Program-made: the position numbers and the translations under genes
NCBI RefSeq assembly: GCF_003182485.1
Contig: NZ_QGTX01000001.1
Span: 3,992,001 to 4,056,000 of the forward strand
Reading direction: 5' to 3'
Origin: Geodermatophilus normandii
Lineage (GTDB): Bacteria > Actinomycetota > Actinomycetes > Mycobacteriales > Geodermatophilaceae
Length of the DNA: 64,000 nucleotides
The notes under the pieces: generated by a model
Databases searched by the model: none
Seen by the model: the letters and a program-made list of their open reading frames with translations, nothing else
What the model was told of the DNA's origin: nothing
Part shown: positions 53,960 to 63,344 of the stretch, in pieces
Layout of the letters: each line of letters starts with the position of its first letter
How positions within the stretch are numbered: position 1 is the stretch's first letter

Positions 53960-55933
53960 GTGCTCTTCCCCGACACCGGCGCGGGCTCCTCGCTGCCGCG
54001 CCACGAGCAGGCCCCGGCCCACGGCGACCGGCCGCTCCCCCGCTCCCGCCGGGCTCCCGCCGCCCCGGGACGGCAGGCGCACGACGGATACGTCCAGGCG
54101 AGCATCGACGACCTCGGGACGCCGCTGGCCGGCACCACCTTCGTCGTCGTCGACCTGGAGACCACGGGCGGATCGCCCAAGGACAGCGCGATCACCGAGA
54201 TCGGGGCGGTCAAGGTCCGCGGCGGTGAGGTGCTCGGGGAGTTCCAGACGCTGGTCGACCCGGGCTGCGAGGTCCCGCCCTACATCAGCGTGCTCACCGG
54301 GATCACCACGGCCATGGTCGCCACCGCTCCGCGGATCGCCGCGGTGCTGCCGGCCTTCCTCGAGTTCGCCCGCGGCGCCGTGCTCGTGGCGCACAACGCC
54401 CCGTTCGACCTCGGCTTCCTCCGGGCGGCCTGCGAGCAGACCGGCGTCGCGTGGCCCGCCGCCGCCTCGGTCGACACCGCGGTGCTCGCCCGGCGCCTGC
54501 TGTCCCGCGACGAGGTGCCCAACTGCAAGCTGGCCACCCTGGCGCCCTACTTCTCCGCCACGACCTCGCCGTGCCACCGCGCCCTCGACGACGCCCGCGC
54601 GACCGTCGACGTGCTCCACGGCCTGTTCGAGCGACTCGGTCCCCTCGGGGTCACGTCGCTGGAGGAACTGCACGGGCTCACCCGCCAGGTCGACCCGGTG
54701 CGCCGGGGGAAGCGCCACCTCGCCGACGGCGTCCCCTCCGGCCCCGGCGTCTACGTGTTCCGCGGCCCGCGCGACGAGCCGCTGTACGTCGGGACGTCGA
54801 ACGACCTGCGCACCCGCGTCCGCAGCTACTTCTCCTCCGGCGAGCAGCGCAGCCGCATGACCGAGATGGTGGCGCTGGCCCAGCGCATCGAGTCGGTGTC
54901 CTGCGCGCACGACCTCGAGGCCGCCGTCCGCGAGCTGCGGCTCATCGCCGAGCACAAGCCGCGCTACAACCGCCGGTCGCGCTTCCCGGAGCGCGCCCTG
55001 TGGCTGCGGCTCACCGAGGAGCACTTCCCCCGGCTGTCCACGGTCCGGCGGGTCCGGCCCGACGCCGGCGCCTTCCTCGGGCCCTTCCCCGACCGCCGCG
55101 CCGCCGAGATGGCCACCGCCGCGATCCACGAGGCGCTGCCGCTGCGGCAGTGCACCACCCGGCTCTCGCCGCGGGTGCCCACGAGCACCTGCGCGCTGTT
55201 CGGCATGGGCCGCTGCGGGGCGCCGTGCGCGGGCCACCAGTCGGTCGAGGAGTACGCGCGGATCGCCGCCGTGCTGCGCGCCGCCGTCGACGGCGACCCG
55301 AGCGCCCTCGTCGAGCCGCTGCTCGCCCGCGTCGACCGGCTGTCGGCCGAGCGCCGGTTCGAGGACGCCGGGGTGCTGCGCGACCGGATCGCGGTCCTGG
55401 TGCGCGCGGTGCGCCGGCGCCAGCGGTTGCAGTCGCTGGCCGCCGTCCCGGAGCTGGTGATCGCCCGGCCCGACGGCGAGGGCGGGTGGGCGCTGTCGAT
55501 CGTGCGCCGGGGCCGGCTGGTCGCCGCCGGGTCCGCACCGCGCGGGACGTCGGTGCGCGACACCCTCACCGGGCTGCGCGCCACCGCCGAGACGACGCCC
55601 GACGACGAGGGCCTCGCGGCCACCGTCGACGAGACCGAGCTCGTGATGCGCTGGATGGAGAAGCCCGGTACCCGCCTGGTCGAGGTCACCGGCACGCTGG
55701 CCTGCGTCGCGCCGGGCACCGGCGGGTTCAGCGGCTTCCTCTCCCGCGTGGAGGCCGGCCGCGCGCTGCGGGACCCGTTCGCCGACGGCCGCCAGCTGGG
55801 CACCCGCGCCCGCCCGGAACGGGTGTCCGGCGGTCCGCCGTCGGCCGGCGGTCAGGTGACCTCGGTGGGCGGCCCGGCTGCAGGGGCCCGCCGCGAGCGG
55901 AGCGAGTGGTGGGGGGCAGCAGGGTCCTTCTAG
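53960..55933 (+). CDS. DEDDh exonuclease fused to UvrC-type GIY-YIG nuclease
   Basis: DNA-repair nuclease of 657 residues, counterpart of Rv2191. The N-terminal DnaQ-like 3'-5' exonuclease (about 55-220) has VVVDLETTGGSPKDSAITEIG (D and E), AHNAPFDLGFLRAAC (D) and SPCHRALDDARATVDVL (H and D). The GIY-YIG domain (about 255-340) has PSGPGVYVFRGPRDEPLYVGTSNDLRTRVRSYF-type residues at its start. A Cys pair region (CALFGMGRCGAPCAGH) and a UVR-like helix (RRFEDAGVLRDRIAVL) follow. It resembles Cho more than full UvrC, since the RNase H-like half is absent. Possible leaderless start. Confidence 0.91.
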   Translation: MLFPDTGAGSSLPRHEQAPAHGDRPLPRSRRAPAAPGRQAHDGYVQASIDDLGTPLAGTTFVVVDLETTGGSPKDSAITEIGAVKVRGGEVLGEFQTLVDPGCEVPPYISVLTGITTAMVATAPRIAAVLPAFLEFARGAVLVAHNAPFDLGFLRAACEQTGVAWPAAASVDTAVLARRLLSRDEVPNCKLATLAPYFSATTSPCHRALDDARATVDVLHGLFERLGPLGVTSLEELHGLTRQVDPVRRGKRHLADGVPSGPGVYVFRGPRDEPLYVGTSNDLRTRVRSYFSSGEQRSRMTEMVALAQRIESVSCAHDLEAAVRELRLIAEHKPRYNRRSRFPERALWLRLTEEHFPRLSTVRRVRPDAGAFLGPFPDRRAAEMATAAIHEALPLRQCTTRLSPRVPTSTCALFGMGRCGAPCAGHQSVEEYARIAAVLRAAVDGDPSALVEPLLARVDRLSAERRFEDAGVLRDRIAVLVRAVRRRQRLQSLAAVPELVIARPDGEGGWALSIVRRGRLVAAGSAPRGTSVRDTLTGLRATAETTPDDEGLAATVDETELVMRWMEKPGTRLVEVTGTLACVAPGTGGFSGFLSRVEAGRALRDPFADGRQLGTRARPERVSGGPPSAGGQVTSVGGPAAGARRERSEWWGAAGSF

Positions 55934-55936
55934 CAT
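55931..55936 (+). promoter_or_regulatory. -10 box, leaderless RAM-domain gene
   Basis: TAGCAT 7 nt before the GTG at 55944, overlapping the stop of the preceding gene. Confidence 0.6.
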
Positions 55937-55943
55937 CCCCGGC

Positions 55944-56228
55944 GTGATCACCGCCATCGTGATGGTCGACGCCGCCACCGACGCGATCCCCGAGGTGGCG
56001 GCCGCGATCGCCGACCTCGACGGCGTCAGCGAGGTCTACTCGACCGCCGGGGAGGTCGACCTGATCGCGATCGTGCGGGTGCGCGAGTTCGACCAGGTCG
56101 CCGAGGTGATCGCCGGGCGGATCAACAAGGTGCCCGGTGTGCTCGAGACCGAGACGCACATCGCCTTCCGCGCGTACTCCCGGCACGACCTCGAGGCGGC
56201 CTTCTCCCTCGGGCTGGAGTCCTCGTGA
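55944..56228 (+). CDS. Lrp/AsnC ligand-binding (RAM) domain protein
   Basis: Stand-alone RAM domain of 94 residues lacking the helix-turn-helix of full Lrp/AsnC regulators. Typical strands: ITAIVMVDAATDAIPEVAAAI, DGVSEVYSTAGEVDLIAIVRV and INKVPGVLETETHIAF. Such proteins bind amino acids and oligomerise. It is convergent with trpD, 6 nt apart, and may be transcribed from a TAGCAT box inside the end of the exonuclease gene. The regulatory partner is unknown. Confidence 0.88.
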   Translation: MITAIVMVDAATDAIPEVAAAIADLDGVSEVYSTAGEVDLIAIVRVREFDQVAEVIAGRINKVPGVLETETHIAFRAYSRHDLEAAFSLGLESS

Positions 56229-56234
56229 GCGGCC

Positions 56235-57293
56235 TCAGCGGCCGCCGGCCTCGCGACTGACGGCCACCCACCGGTCGAGCAGCGCGGCGGCCCGGCCGTC
56301 GTCGACCGCGGCCGCGGCCCGCCGCAGACCGGCGGCGAGGACGTCGTCGAGCTCCCCGCCGCGTTCGTCGAAGGCGGCCAGCGCGGCCGCGGCGTTGAGC
56401 AGGACGGCGTCGCGCACCGGTCCGCGCTCGCCGTCGAGGACCCGCCGGAAGACCGCCGCGTTGTGCGCCGGGTCGCCGCCGCGCAGCGCGTCCGGGCCGG
56501 CCGCCGCGATCCCCAGCGCCGTGGGGTCGACCCGCTCCGCGGTCACGGCGCCGTCGCGGGCCACCCACACCCGCGACGTGGTCGCGGTGGTGAGCTCGTC
56601 GAGGCCGTCGTCGCCGCGGAAGACCAGCGCGCGGGCCCCGCGGCCGGCGACCACCTGGGCCAGCACCGGCGCCATCCGGGCGTCCGCGCAGCCGATCGCG
56701 GCGGCCACCGGCCGCGCGGGGTTGGTCAGCGGCCCGAGGAAGTTGAAGACGGTGCCGATGCCCATCTCCCTGCGCGGCGCCGCGGTGTGCCGGTAGCCGG
56801 GGTGGAAGACCGGCGCGAAGAAGAAGCCGATGCCGGCCTCCCGCACGCAGCGGGCCACGGCCGGGGCCGGCAGGTCGATGACGACGCCGAGGGCCTCCAG
56901 CACGTCGGCCGCCCCGGAGGACGACGACGCCGCGCGGTTGCCGTGCTTGGCCACCGGCGCACCCGCGGCCGCGGTGACGACGGCGGCCATCGTGGAGATG
57001 TTCACCGTGTGCGCGCCGTCGCCGCCGGTGCCCACGACGTCGACGGTGGCCAGGGGCAGCTCGACCGGCGTCGCCCGCTCGAGCATGGTGGCCGCGAGCC
57101 CCGCGACCTCCTCCGGCGCCTCGCCCTTGGCGCGCAGCGCGACGGCGAAGGCGGCCACCTGCGCCGGTGTCGCCTCGCCGGTCATCACCTCGCGCATGGC
57201 CCAGGCCGTGTCGGCGGCCGGGAGGTCCTCGCGGGCGAGCAGGCGCGTCAGCAGGCCGGGCCAGGTCGGCCCGGCGGTCGGGCCGGCGCTCAC
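56235..57293 (-). CDS. trpD: Anthranilate phosphoribosyltransferase
   Basis: Tryptophan-pathway enzyme joining anthranilate and PRPP, 352 residues. Motifs: [23 protein letters not shown] (PRPP/metal site), [46 protein letters not shown] and [19 protein letters not shown]. Lone trpD next to the cytochrome oxidase genes is the same as Rv2192c. GTG at 57293 overlaps the stop of the upstream receiver-like gene by GTGA. Confidence 0.94.
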   Translation of the reverse strand: MSAGPTAGPTWPGLLTRLLAREDLPAADTAWAMREVMTGEATPAQVAAFAVALRAKGEAPEEVAGLAATMLERATPVELPLATVDVVGTGGDGAHTVNISTMAAVVTAAAGAPVAKHGNRAASSSSGAADVLEALGVVIDLPAPAVARCVREAGIGFFFAPVFHPGYRHTAAPRREMGIGTVFNFLGPLTNPARPVAAAIGCADARMAPVLAQVVAGRGARALVFRGDDGLDELTTATTSRVWVARDGAVTAERVDPTALGIAAAGPDALRGGDPAHNAAVFRRVLDGERGPVRDAVLLNAAAALAAFDERGGELDDVLAAGLRRAAAAVDDGRAAALLDRWVAVSREAGGR

Positions 57294-57709
57294 CGGGAGA
57301 CGGGTCGGCGGCCCCGCGCCGCGTGCGCGCGCAGCAGGTCGGCGACGACCTGCGGGGCGGTCAGCGGGTCGACCGGGAAGGCGAGCGTGGCGTCGGCCTG
57401 CGACCAGTGCGCCAGCCAGCGGTCGGGCTGCCGGGCGATGAGGACGCACAGGGCCGGCCGGTCGGCGACCTCGACCGTGATCTGGCGGGACAGCGCCAGG
57501 CCGCCGGTGGGCTGCGCCTCGCCGTCGAGGATGCACAGGTCCACCCCGCCGCCGTCGACGGTGTCGACGACGTCCTCGCCGGTGGCGCACTCCACCCAGG
57601 TCAGGGGTCCGACGTCGGGTGCCGGACGGCGCCCGACGGCGGTGCGGACGGCCTCGCGGACCTCGGGCCGGGAGCTGTAGACCAGGACGGTCGCGGGCGC
57701 GTCGCTCAC
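57290..57709 (-). CDS. Response-regulator receiver-like protein
   Basis: Protein of 139 residues with a CheY-like alpha/beta pattern: [20 protein letters not shown], then [22 protein letters not shown], where the Asp of ILDGE sits at the usual phosphoacceptor strand, then [16 protein letters not shown] and [17 protein letters not shown]. The N-terminal acidic pair of true receivers is replaced by YSS, so phosphorylation may be impaired. No output domain. GTG at 57709 lies 7 nt after TAGGCT (57717-57722). Coupled to trpD. No kinase partner in view. Confidence 0.78.
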   Translation of the reverse strand: MSDAPATVLVYSSRPEVREAVRTAVGRRPAPDVGPLTWVECATGEDVVDTVDGGGVDLCILDGEAQPTGGLALSRQITVEVADRPALCVLIARQPDRWLAHWSQADATLAFPVDPLTAPQVVADLLRAHAARGRRPVSR

Positions 57710-57716
57710 GCCCGGC

Positions 57717-57722
57717 AGCCTA
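57717..57722 (-). promoter_or_regulatory. -10 box, leaderless receiver-trpD operon
   Basis: TAGGCT (minus strand) 7 nt before the GTG at 57709. Confidence 0.55.
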
Positions 57723-57853
57723 GTGCCCACGCGGCTCCCGACCGGGTGGACGCGGCCCCTCGTCCGGGGGACGGTCTCGGCGCGGTCACGGTGCGGGCAC
57801 GCCGTGCCACCCACGGTCGGTGCAGGTCGTCAGCCGGTGCCATGATGGGCGGC

Positions 57854-58468
57854 GTGACAACGGCCCCCGTGGCGAGCAGCACCTTCGACACCTCGCGGGT
57901 GCACTCGCTTACCCGACCGAACATGGTCAGCGTCGGCACGATCATCTGGCTCTCGAGCGAGCTGATGTTCTTCGCCGGGCTCTTCGCCATGTACTTCACC
58001 GCGCGAGCCCGTGCGACCGAGGGCTGGCCGCCGGAGCCCACCGAGCTGAACCTGCCCTACGCGCTGGTCTTCACGCTGATCCTGGTGGCCTCGTCGGTCA
58101 CCTGCCAGATCGGTGTGTTCGCGGCGGAGAGCGGCAACGTCTACGGGCTGCGCCGGTGGTTCACGATCACCTTCGTCATGGGCCTGGTGTTCGTGCTCGC
58201 CCAGATGAACGAGTACCGCGTGCTGGTCACCGAGCACGGGACCACCCTCTCGAGCAGCACCTACGGCTCGGTCTTCTACCTGACGACCGGCTTCCACGCC
58301 CTCCACGTCATCGGGGGCCTCGTGGCCTTCGTCTACGTGCTCATCCGGTCCACCATGGGCCGGTTCACGCCCGCGCAGGCGACCTCGGCCATCGTGGTCT
58401 CCTACTACTGGCACTTCGTCGACGTCGTGTGGGTCGGGCTCTTCGCCACGATCTACCTGATCCGCTAG
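57854..58468 (+). CDS. ctaE: Cytochrome c oxidase subunit III
   Basis: Membrane subunit of the aa3 oxidase, 204 residues, five transmembrane helices. Family segments: [75 protein letters not shown] and [20 protein letters not shown] at 57854 gives the same N-terminal length as mycobacterial CtaE. A CATGAT box ends 7 nt before it. An in-frame ATG at 57845 is possible. First gene of the ctaE-qcrC-qcrA-qcrB operon. Confidence 0.95.
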   Translation: MTTAPVASSTFDTSRVHSLTRPNMVSVGTIIWLSSELMFFAGLFAMYFTARARATEGWPPEPTELNLPYALVFTLILVASSVTCQIGVFAAESGNVYGLRRWFTITFVMGLVFVLAQMNEYRVLVTEHGTTLSSSTYGSVFYLTTGFHALHVIGGLVAFVYVLIRSTMGRFTPAQATSAIVVSYYWHFVDVVWVGLFATIYLIR

Positions 58469-58475
58469 GGAACCG

Positions 58476-59351
58476 GTGTCCACCACGAACCCCCAGTCCG
58501 ACACCCAGCCCGACGAGGGGCCGCGGCGGTCGCGCTGGTCGCGTCGCCCGGCCGAGGGCACCCCGGCCGCCGCCGCCCGCGCCCGCCGCCGCTCCAAGCA
58601 GCGCCGCCGGGTCGGCAACGTCGCGGCGCTCATGGCCGGCCTGGTCCTGACCGGCGCGCTCTACTCGACCTTCGCGCCGGCCCAGGCCGCCGACGAGGGC
58701 AGCGAGTCCAGCGCCGAGGCCGCTGGCCGCGAGCTCTACGAGCGCAGCTGCATCAGCTGCCACGGCGAGAACCTCGAGGGCGTGCCCAACCGTGGCCCGT
58801 CGCTGATCGGCGTCGGCGAGGCCTCCGTCTACTTCCAGGTGCACACCGGCCGCATGCCGCTGGTGCGCCAGGGCTCCCAGGCCCCCGACAAGCCGGCGAT
58901 CTTCTCCGACGAGGAGATCGACCAGCTGATGGCCTACGTGCAGGCCAACGGCGGCGGCCCAGTGCTCCCCTCGGGCGACCTGCGCGACGGCGACCTCGCC
59001 CTCGGCGGCGAGCTGTTCCGGCTCAACTGCGCGCAGTGCCACAACTTCGTCGGCGAGGGCGGGGCGCTGTCCTCCGGCAAGTACGCACCGAGCCTCGAGG
59101 ACGCCAACGACCTCGAGATCTACTCCGCCATGCTGAGCGGGCCGGAGAACATGCCGGTCTTCGGGGACAACCAGATCACCCCCGAGGAGAAGCGGGCGAT
59201 CATCAACTACGTGCAGACGATCACCGACATGCCGGACCCGGGTGGTGCGGGCATCGGCCGCATCGGCCCGGTCAGCGAGGGCGTGGTCATCTGGGTTGTC
59301 GGGATCTCCGCGCTCATGTTCGGGATCTTCTGGATGGGGAGCAAGGCGTGA
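58476..59351 (+). CDS. qcrC: Cytochrome bc1 complex diheme cytochrome c subunit
   Basis: Diheme c-type cytochrome, 291 residues, carrying electrons directly from bc1 to the aa3 oxidase in the actinobacterial supercomplex. A basic N-terminus and TM/signal helix (VAALMAGLVLTGALYSTFA) precede two heme motifs, CISCH and CAQCH, with Met ligands expected near HTGRMPLVR and GPENMPVFG. A C-terminal TM helix (VIWVVGISALMFGIFWMG) anchors it. GTG 7 nt after the ctaE stop; its stop overlaps qcrA (GTGA). Confidence 0.95.
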   Translation: MSTTNPQSDTQPDEGPRRSRWSRRPAEGTPAAAARARRRSKQRRRVGNVAALMAGLVLTGALYSTFAPAQAADEGSESSAEAAGRELYERSCISCHGENLEGVPNRGPSLIGVGEASVYFQVHTGRMPLVRQGSQAPDKPAIFSDEEIDQLMAYVQANGGGPVLPSGDLRDGDLALGGELFRLNCAQCHNFVGEGGALSSGKYAPSLEDANDLEIYSAMLSGPENMPVFGDNQITPEEKRAIINYVQTITDMPDPGGAGIGRIGPVSEGVVIWVVGISALMFGIFWMGSKA

Positions 59352-60460
59352 CCACGCACGACACCCGCCCCGGCTCCACCGGCGGGGCGGCCACGCCGGG
59401 CCCGCTGTACGGCGGCCCGGACGACGACTACACCCCCGAGCAGCTCGCCGCCCTCCCCCGGGAGGAGCTCGACCGCCTCGGCGCCCACTACGACGGCGTG
59501 GAGGTCCTGCACGTCGAGCCGGGGCCCGAGCCGGGCTCGGCGCTGGAGAAGCGGGCCGTCCGCCAGGTCGGCCTCATGTTCGCCCTCGCCGGCCTGTCGG
59601 CCTTCGCCTTCGCCGCCGTCTACGCCGGTGCCGGCTGGTTCCTCCCCGACTGGCAGTGGGAGCTGGGCAGCAGCACCTTCAGCGCGCTGTACACGCCGCT
59701 GCTCGGTGCGCTCATGGGCCTGGCGTTCACCTTCTTCGGTGTCGGCCTCGTGCTCTACACGAAGAAGCTGCTGCCCCACGAGACCGCCGTGCAGGACAAG
59801 CACGACGGCTCGCACTTCGACCGCGTCACCACCGGCGCGACCCTCGTGGGCGGCCTGCACAACAGCGGCCTGAAGCGGCGCAAGCTGATCACCCGTTCGC
59901 TGCTGTTCATGGGCGGCGGCCTGGGCCTGATGCTCGTCGCCCCGCTGGGCGGTCTGATCAAGAACCCGAACCGGGGCAACCCGCTCGGCACCACCGAGTG
60001 GGCCGAGGGCGTCCGGCTCGTCCGCGACGACGGCACCCCGGTCCGTCCCGGCGACCAGGAGCCCGGCTCGCTGGAGACCGTCTTCCCCGCCGTCCCCGGC
60101 GGCAACCGGCAGACCGACGCCGCCACGATGCTCATCCGGCTGCGCCCCTCGCAGCAGGACGAGGCGGTGCCCCGGCAGGGCCAGGAGGACTTCGGCTACG
60201 GCGACTACGTCGCGTACTCGAAGATCTGCACCCACGCCGGCTGCCCGGTGTCGCTCTACGAGCAGGAGACCAGCCGGATCCTCTGCCCCTGCCACCAGTC
60301 GCAGTTCGACGTCACCCAGGGGGCCAAGCCGATCTTCGGGCCCGCGACCCGCTCCCTCCCGCAGCTGCCGATCACGGTCGACGACGAGGGATTCTTCGTG
60401 GCGCGGAGCGACTACATTGAGGCCGTGGGTCCCACCTACTGGAACCGGGAGCGCATCTGA
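59348..60460 (+). CDS. qcrA: Cytochrome bc1 complex Rieske iron-sulfur subunit
   Basis: Rieske protein of 370 residues with the extended three-helix N-terminus of actinobacterial QcrA (helices near [38 protein letters not shown] and [18 protein letters not shown]). The [2Fe-2S] ligands are in CTHAGCPV and CPCHQSQFD. The start GTG overlaps the qcrC stop, and the qcrB ATG shares one base with the qcrA stop (TGATG). Confidence 0.95.
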   Translation: MTTHDTRPGSTGGAATPGPLYGGPDDDYTPEQLAALPREELDRLGAHYDGVEVLHVEPGPEPGSALEKRAVRQVGLMFALAGLSAFAFAAVYAGAGWFLPDWQWELGSSTFSALYTPLLGALMGLAFTFFGVGLVLYTKKLLPHETAVQDKHDGSHFDRVTTGATLVGGLHNSGLKRRKLITRSLLFMGGGLGLMLVAPLGGLIKNPNRGNPLGTTEWAEGVRLVRDDGTPVRPGDQEPGSLETVFPAVPGGNRQTDAATMLIRLRPSQQDEAVPRQGQEDFGYGDYVAYSKICTHAGCPVSLYEQETSRILCPCHQSQFDVTQGAKPIFGPATRSLPQLPITVDDEGFFVARSDYIEAVGPTYWNRERI

Positions 60461-62196
60461 TGGCTCGTACCGCCACCGCGCCGGGCGCGCCCACCACGGC
60501 CCTCGGCAAGGCCGCTCTCGAGGTCGACGACCGGCTCATCGTCGCCGGTCCCCTCCGCCGGACGCTGAACAAGGTCTTCCCCGACCACTGGTCGTTCCTG
60601 CTCGGGGAGATCGCGCTCTACTCCTTCATCATCCTGCTGCTGACCGGCACGTACCTGACGTTCTTCTTCCAGGCCTCGATGACCGAGGTCACCTACGACG
60701 GCTCGTACGCGCCGCTGCGGGGCATCGACATGTCGATCGCCTACGCCTCGACGCTGGACCTCTCCTTCGACGTCCGCGGCGGTCTGCTCATCCGGCAGAT
60801 CCACCACTGGGCGGCGCTGCTGTTCATGGCCGCGATCGTCTGCCACATGCTGCGGATCTTCTTCACCGGAGCCTTCCGCCGGCCGCGTGAGACCAACTGG
60901 CTGATCGGTGTCGCGCTGCTGATCCTCGGCATCTTCGAGGGCTTCGCCGGCTACTCGATGCCCGACGACCTGCTCTCGGGCACCGGCCTGCGGATCATGT
61001 CGGCGATCATCCTGTCGATCCCCGTCGTGGGCACCTGGGTGCACTGGGCGGTCTTCGGCGGCGACTACGTCGGCGAGCTGATCGTGGGGCGGCTCTACAT
61101 CGCGCACGTGCTGCTCATCCCGGCGATCATCCTCGGGCTCATCGCGGTCCACCTGCTGATCCTGGTCAAGCAGAAGCACACCCAGTTCCCCGGCCCGGGC
61201 CGCACCGAGCACAACGTGGTCGGCAACCGGCTCTTCCCGACGTTCGCCGGCAAGGCGACGGGCCTGCTGCTGGTCGTCTTCGGTGTCTGCGCCGCCCTGG
61301 GCGGCCTCGTGCAGATCAACCCGGTCTGGCTGTGGGGCCCGTACAACCCGGCGCAGGTGTCCTCGGCGTCGCAGCCCGACTGGTACGTGATGTTCCTCGA
61401 CGGCTCGACCCGTCTGTTCCCGGCGTGGGACATCTACCTGCCCGGCAACTACAACATCCCGGCGCTGTTCTGGCCGACGGTGGTCCTGCCCGGCATCATC
61501 TTCACGCTCCTGCTCGCCTATCCGATGCTGGAGCGGAAGCTGACCGGCGACACCGCCTCGCACCACCTGCTCCAGCGCCCGCGCGACGTCCCCGTCCGGA
61601 CCTCGCTCGGCATGATGGCGATCGCCTTCTACGTGGTGCTGCTGCTCTCGGGCGCCAACGACGTCATCGCCGACAAGTTCGACATCAGCCTGAACGCGAT
61701 GACGTGGATCGGCCGGATCGCCCTGGTCCTCCTGCCGCCGATCGCCTACGTGCTCACCTACCGGATCTGCCTGGGTCTGCAGCAGCACGACCGCGAGGTG
61801 CTGGAGCACGGCATCGAGACCGGTGTCATCCGCCGGCTGCCGCACGGTGAGTTCATCGAGGTCCACCAGCCCCTCGGCCCGGTGGACGCCCACGGTCACG
61901 GCGAGCTGGCCTACGGCGGTGCCCCGGTGCCCAAGAAGATGAACCAGGTCGGCGGTGCCCGTCGCGCCATCCGCGGGTTCTTCTCGCCGATCGAGGAGCC
62001 GTCGGCGGTCGAGCTCGAGCAGCGCGGCGAGGAGCGGGGCCTGGCCTCGGCCGACCCGCAGCGCGAGCTGACCAGCAGCGGCCGTCCCGCCGAGGGTGGC
62101 CGTCCCGCCGAGGGCGGTCGTCCCTCCGAGGGTGGCCGTCCCTCCGAGGGTGGTCGTCCCTCCGAGGGTGGCCGGCCGCAGGAGCCGCGCGACTGA
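60460..62196 (+). CDS. qcrB: Cytochrome bc1 complex cytochrome b subunit, repeat-tailed
   Basis: Cytochrome b of 578 residues, the quinol-oxidising membrane subunit. Heme and quinol-site segments include [41 protein letters not shown] and [19 protein letters not shown]. The C-terminal cytosolic extension is long and ends in six 6-residue repeats of the form GRP(A/S)EG (see repeat at 62080-62187). Such a tail is not needed for catalysis and is probably disordered. A 19-bp hairpin terminates the operon. Confidence 0.95.
   Translation: MARTATAPGAPTTALGKAALEVDDRLIVAGPLRRTLNKVFPDHWSFLLGEIALYSFIILLLTGTYLTFFFQASMTEVTYDGSYAPLRGIDMSIAYASTLDLSFDVRGGLLIRQIHHWAALLFMAAIVCHMLRIFFTGAFRRPRETNWLIGVALLILGIFEGFAGYSMPDDLLSGTGLRIMSAIILSIPVVGTWVHWAVFGGDYVGELIVGRLYIAHVLLIPAIILGLIAVHLLILVKQKHTQFPGPGRTEHNVVGNRLFPTFAGKATGLLLVVFGVCAALGGLVQINPVWLWGPYNPAQVSSASQPDWYVMFLDGSTRLFPAWDIYLPGNYNIPALFWPTVVLPGIIFTLLLAYPMLERKLTGDTASHHLLQRPRDVPVRTSLGMMAIAFYVVLLLSGANDVIADKFDISLNAMTWIGRIALVLLPPIAYVLTYRICLGLQQHDREVLEHGIETGVIRRLPHGEFIEVHQPLGPVDAHGHGELAYGGAPVPKKMNQVGGARRAIRGFFSPIEEPSAVELEQRGEERGLASADPQRELTSSGRPAEGGRPAEGGRPSEGGRPSEGGRPSEGGRPQEPRD
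62080..62187 (+). repeat. Six 18-bp coding repeats in the qcrB 3' end
   Basis: Six in-frame 18-bp units encoding GRPAEG twice, GRPSEG three times, and a final GRPQEP. Units differ only at synonymous or Ala/Ser positions, so copy number could vary by slippage. Confidence 0.9.
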
Positions 62197-62213
62197 CGCC
62201 TGGTCCGCGTACC

Positions 62214-62255
62214 GCAGCAGGGCCCCGGTGGAGCACTCCACCGGGGCCCTGCTGC
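62214..62255 (+). terminator. Very strong hairpin after qcrB
   Basis: Perfect 19-bp stem GCAGCAGGGCCCCGGTGGA (62214-62232) with its complement at 62237-62255 and a GCAC loop, 17 nt after the qcrB stop. No T-tract follows. Confidence 0.88.
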
Positions 62256-62834
62256 ATCTCGGGGCGCCCCCGGGCGCACGGCGGACGAGGCGCCGGGCGT
62301 CAGCCCGTCGACGCCGGCCCCGGCCGGGGACCCGGGCCCGGCACCGGGCCTGGATGACGCGCTCCCCGCGCCACGGCCCTCCGCCGCCCGCACCGGCCGG
62401 TCCGCTCCCGAGGCGACCGGCCGGGTGACGACGGCGCGTCCATGCCCGGTCCGCGGGGCGGGTGGCCGGTCCCGCGTGGCGGGTGGCCGGTCCCGCGTCG
62501 TGGCGAGCGCCACGCCGACGGGAGCCGGCGGGCGGTCGCGGTGGCTGGGCCGGGAGGCGGAGGCAGGGCCGGGAGGCGGAGGCAGGGCCGGCGGGGTGCG
62601 CGGACGACCCGCTCCTCCCCGGTCCTCGGGCACCGTCGCGAGCGGCACTCCACCGGACCAGGACGCCGTCCGTCCGGGGGCGCCGCTGCACCCCACGGCG
62701 GCGGGAACGCCCGAGGCGGGCAACGGCTCACCCCACCGGCCCACACCGGGGCTCCCGGGTCCTCGGAGCGGGCCCCGGACACCCGTGCGGAGGCCGGCCC
62801 GGTCGTCCGTCCGCAGCCCGGTCGCCGGAGACGC
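62256..62834. other. Non-coding gap between convergent respiratory operons
   Basis: About 580 bp bounded by two strong terminators. No reading frame here looks like a protein: frames on both strands are Arg/Pro/Gly runs without the normal codon pattern. It contains tandem direct repeats: a 21-bp unit GGCGGGTGGCCGGTCCCGCG(T) twice (62457-62477, 62478-62498) and a 19-bp unit GGGCCGGGAGGCGGAGGCA twice (62547-62565, 62566-62584) with a partial third. Confidence 0.65.
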
Positions 62835-62872
62835 ACGAGGGCCCCTCCCGCAGGTGCGGGAGGGGCCCTCGT
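62835..62872 (-). terminator. Hairpin after ctaF
   Basis: Inverted repeat of about 17-18 bp around GAGGGCCCCTCCCGCA (62837-62852) paired with 62855-62870, with a minimal loop, 14 nt beyond the ctaF stop on the minus strand. Confidence 0.85.
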
Positions 62873-62885
62873 CAGCTCGGGGACG

Positions 62886-63290
62886 TCAGCTCGACTGCGC
62901 GTTCTGCCCCGTGTAGTACTCGAACAGCAGGCCACCGACGGTCACCAGGATGGCGGCGACCCCGATGGCGATCAGCCAGTCGTACCAGAACGCCATGCCC
63001 AGACCGGTGATGGCGGCGGCCGAGGCCAGGCCGAACGGCCAGTAGCTGGCGGGGCTGAAGAAGCCCAGCTCGCCGGCGCCCTCGGCGATCTCGGCGTCCT
63101 TGCGGTCCTCCGGCCGGGCGTCGATGCGCCGGGACACGAACCAGAAGAAGCCGCCGATGAGGCCGGTGAGCCCCCCGGAGAGGATCAGCGCGGTCGTGCC
63201 GATCGGCTCGCGGGACCAGATGCCGTAGACGGCTGCCGCGACGATGCAGAAGACCGCGATGAGGTTGAAGATGAGCGCCTCGACCTTCAC
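62886..63290 (-). CDS. ctaF: Cytochrome c oxidase subunit IV (actinobacterial type)
   Basis: Small membrane subunit of the actinobacterial aa3 oxidase, 134 residues, four hydrophobic helices: LIFNLIAVFCIVAAAVYGIW, TALILSGGLTGLIGGFFWFV, ASAAAITGLGMAFWYDWLIA and VAAILVTVGGLLFEYY. The family-typical loop RRIDARPEDRKDAEIAEGAGELGFFSP connects helices 2 and 3. GTG start at 63290, 54 nt downstream of the ctaC stop; the pair forms one operon. Confidence 0.93.
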   Translation of the reverse strand: MKVEALIFNLIAVFCIVAAAVYGIWSREPIGTTALILSGGLTGLIGGFFWFVSRRIDARPEDRKDAEIAEGAGELGFFSPASYWPFGLASAAAITGLGMAFWYDWLIAIGVAAILVTVGGLLFEYYTGQNAQSS

Positions 63291-63344
63291 GGTCGTCCTC
63301 CCTGCGCAGCGTCGGTGCAGTGGTGAGCGGTGCCGGTGGTCACG

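Noticed and set aside
57290-57709. Functional two-component response regulator
   Set aside because: The acidic pair is replaced, there is no output domain and no kinase in view; called receiver-like only.
60436-62691. 751-residue minus-strand frame
   Set aside because: Antisense to qcrB and the terminator; His/Arg/Asp-rich shadow of the membrane protein.
62300-62935. Several frames of 130-290 residues on both strands in the gap after qcrB
   Set aside because: They arise from direct repeats and GC bias, overlap two terminators, and show no protein-like pattern.
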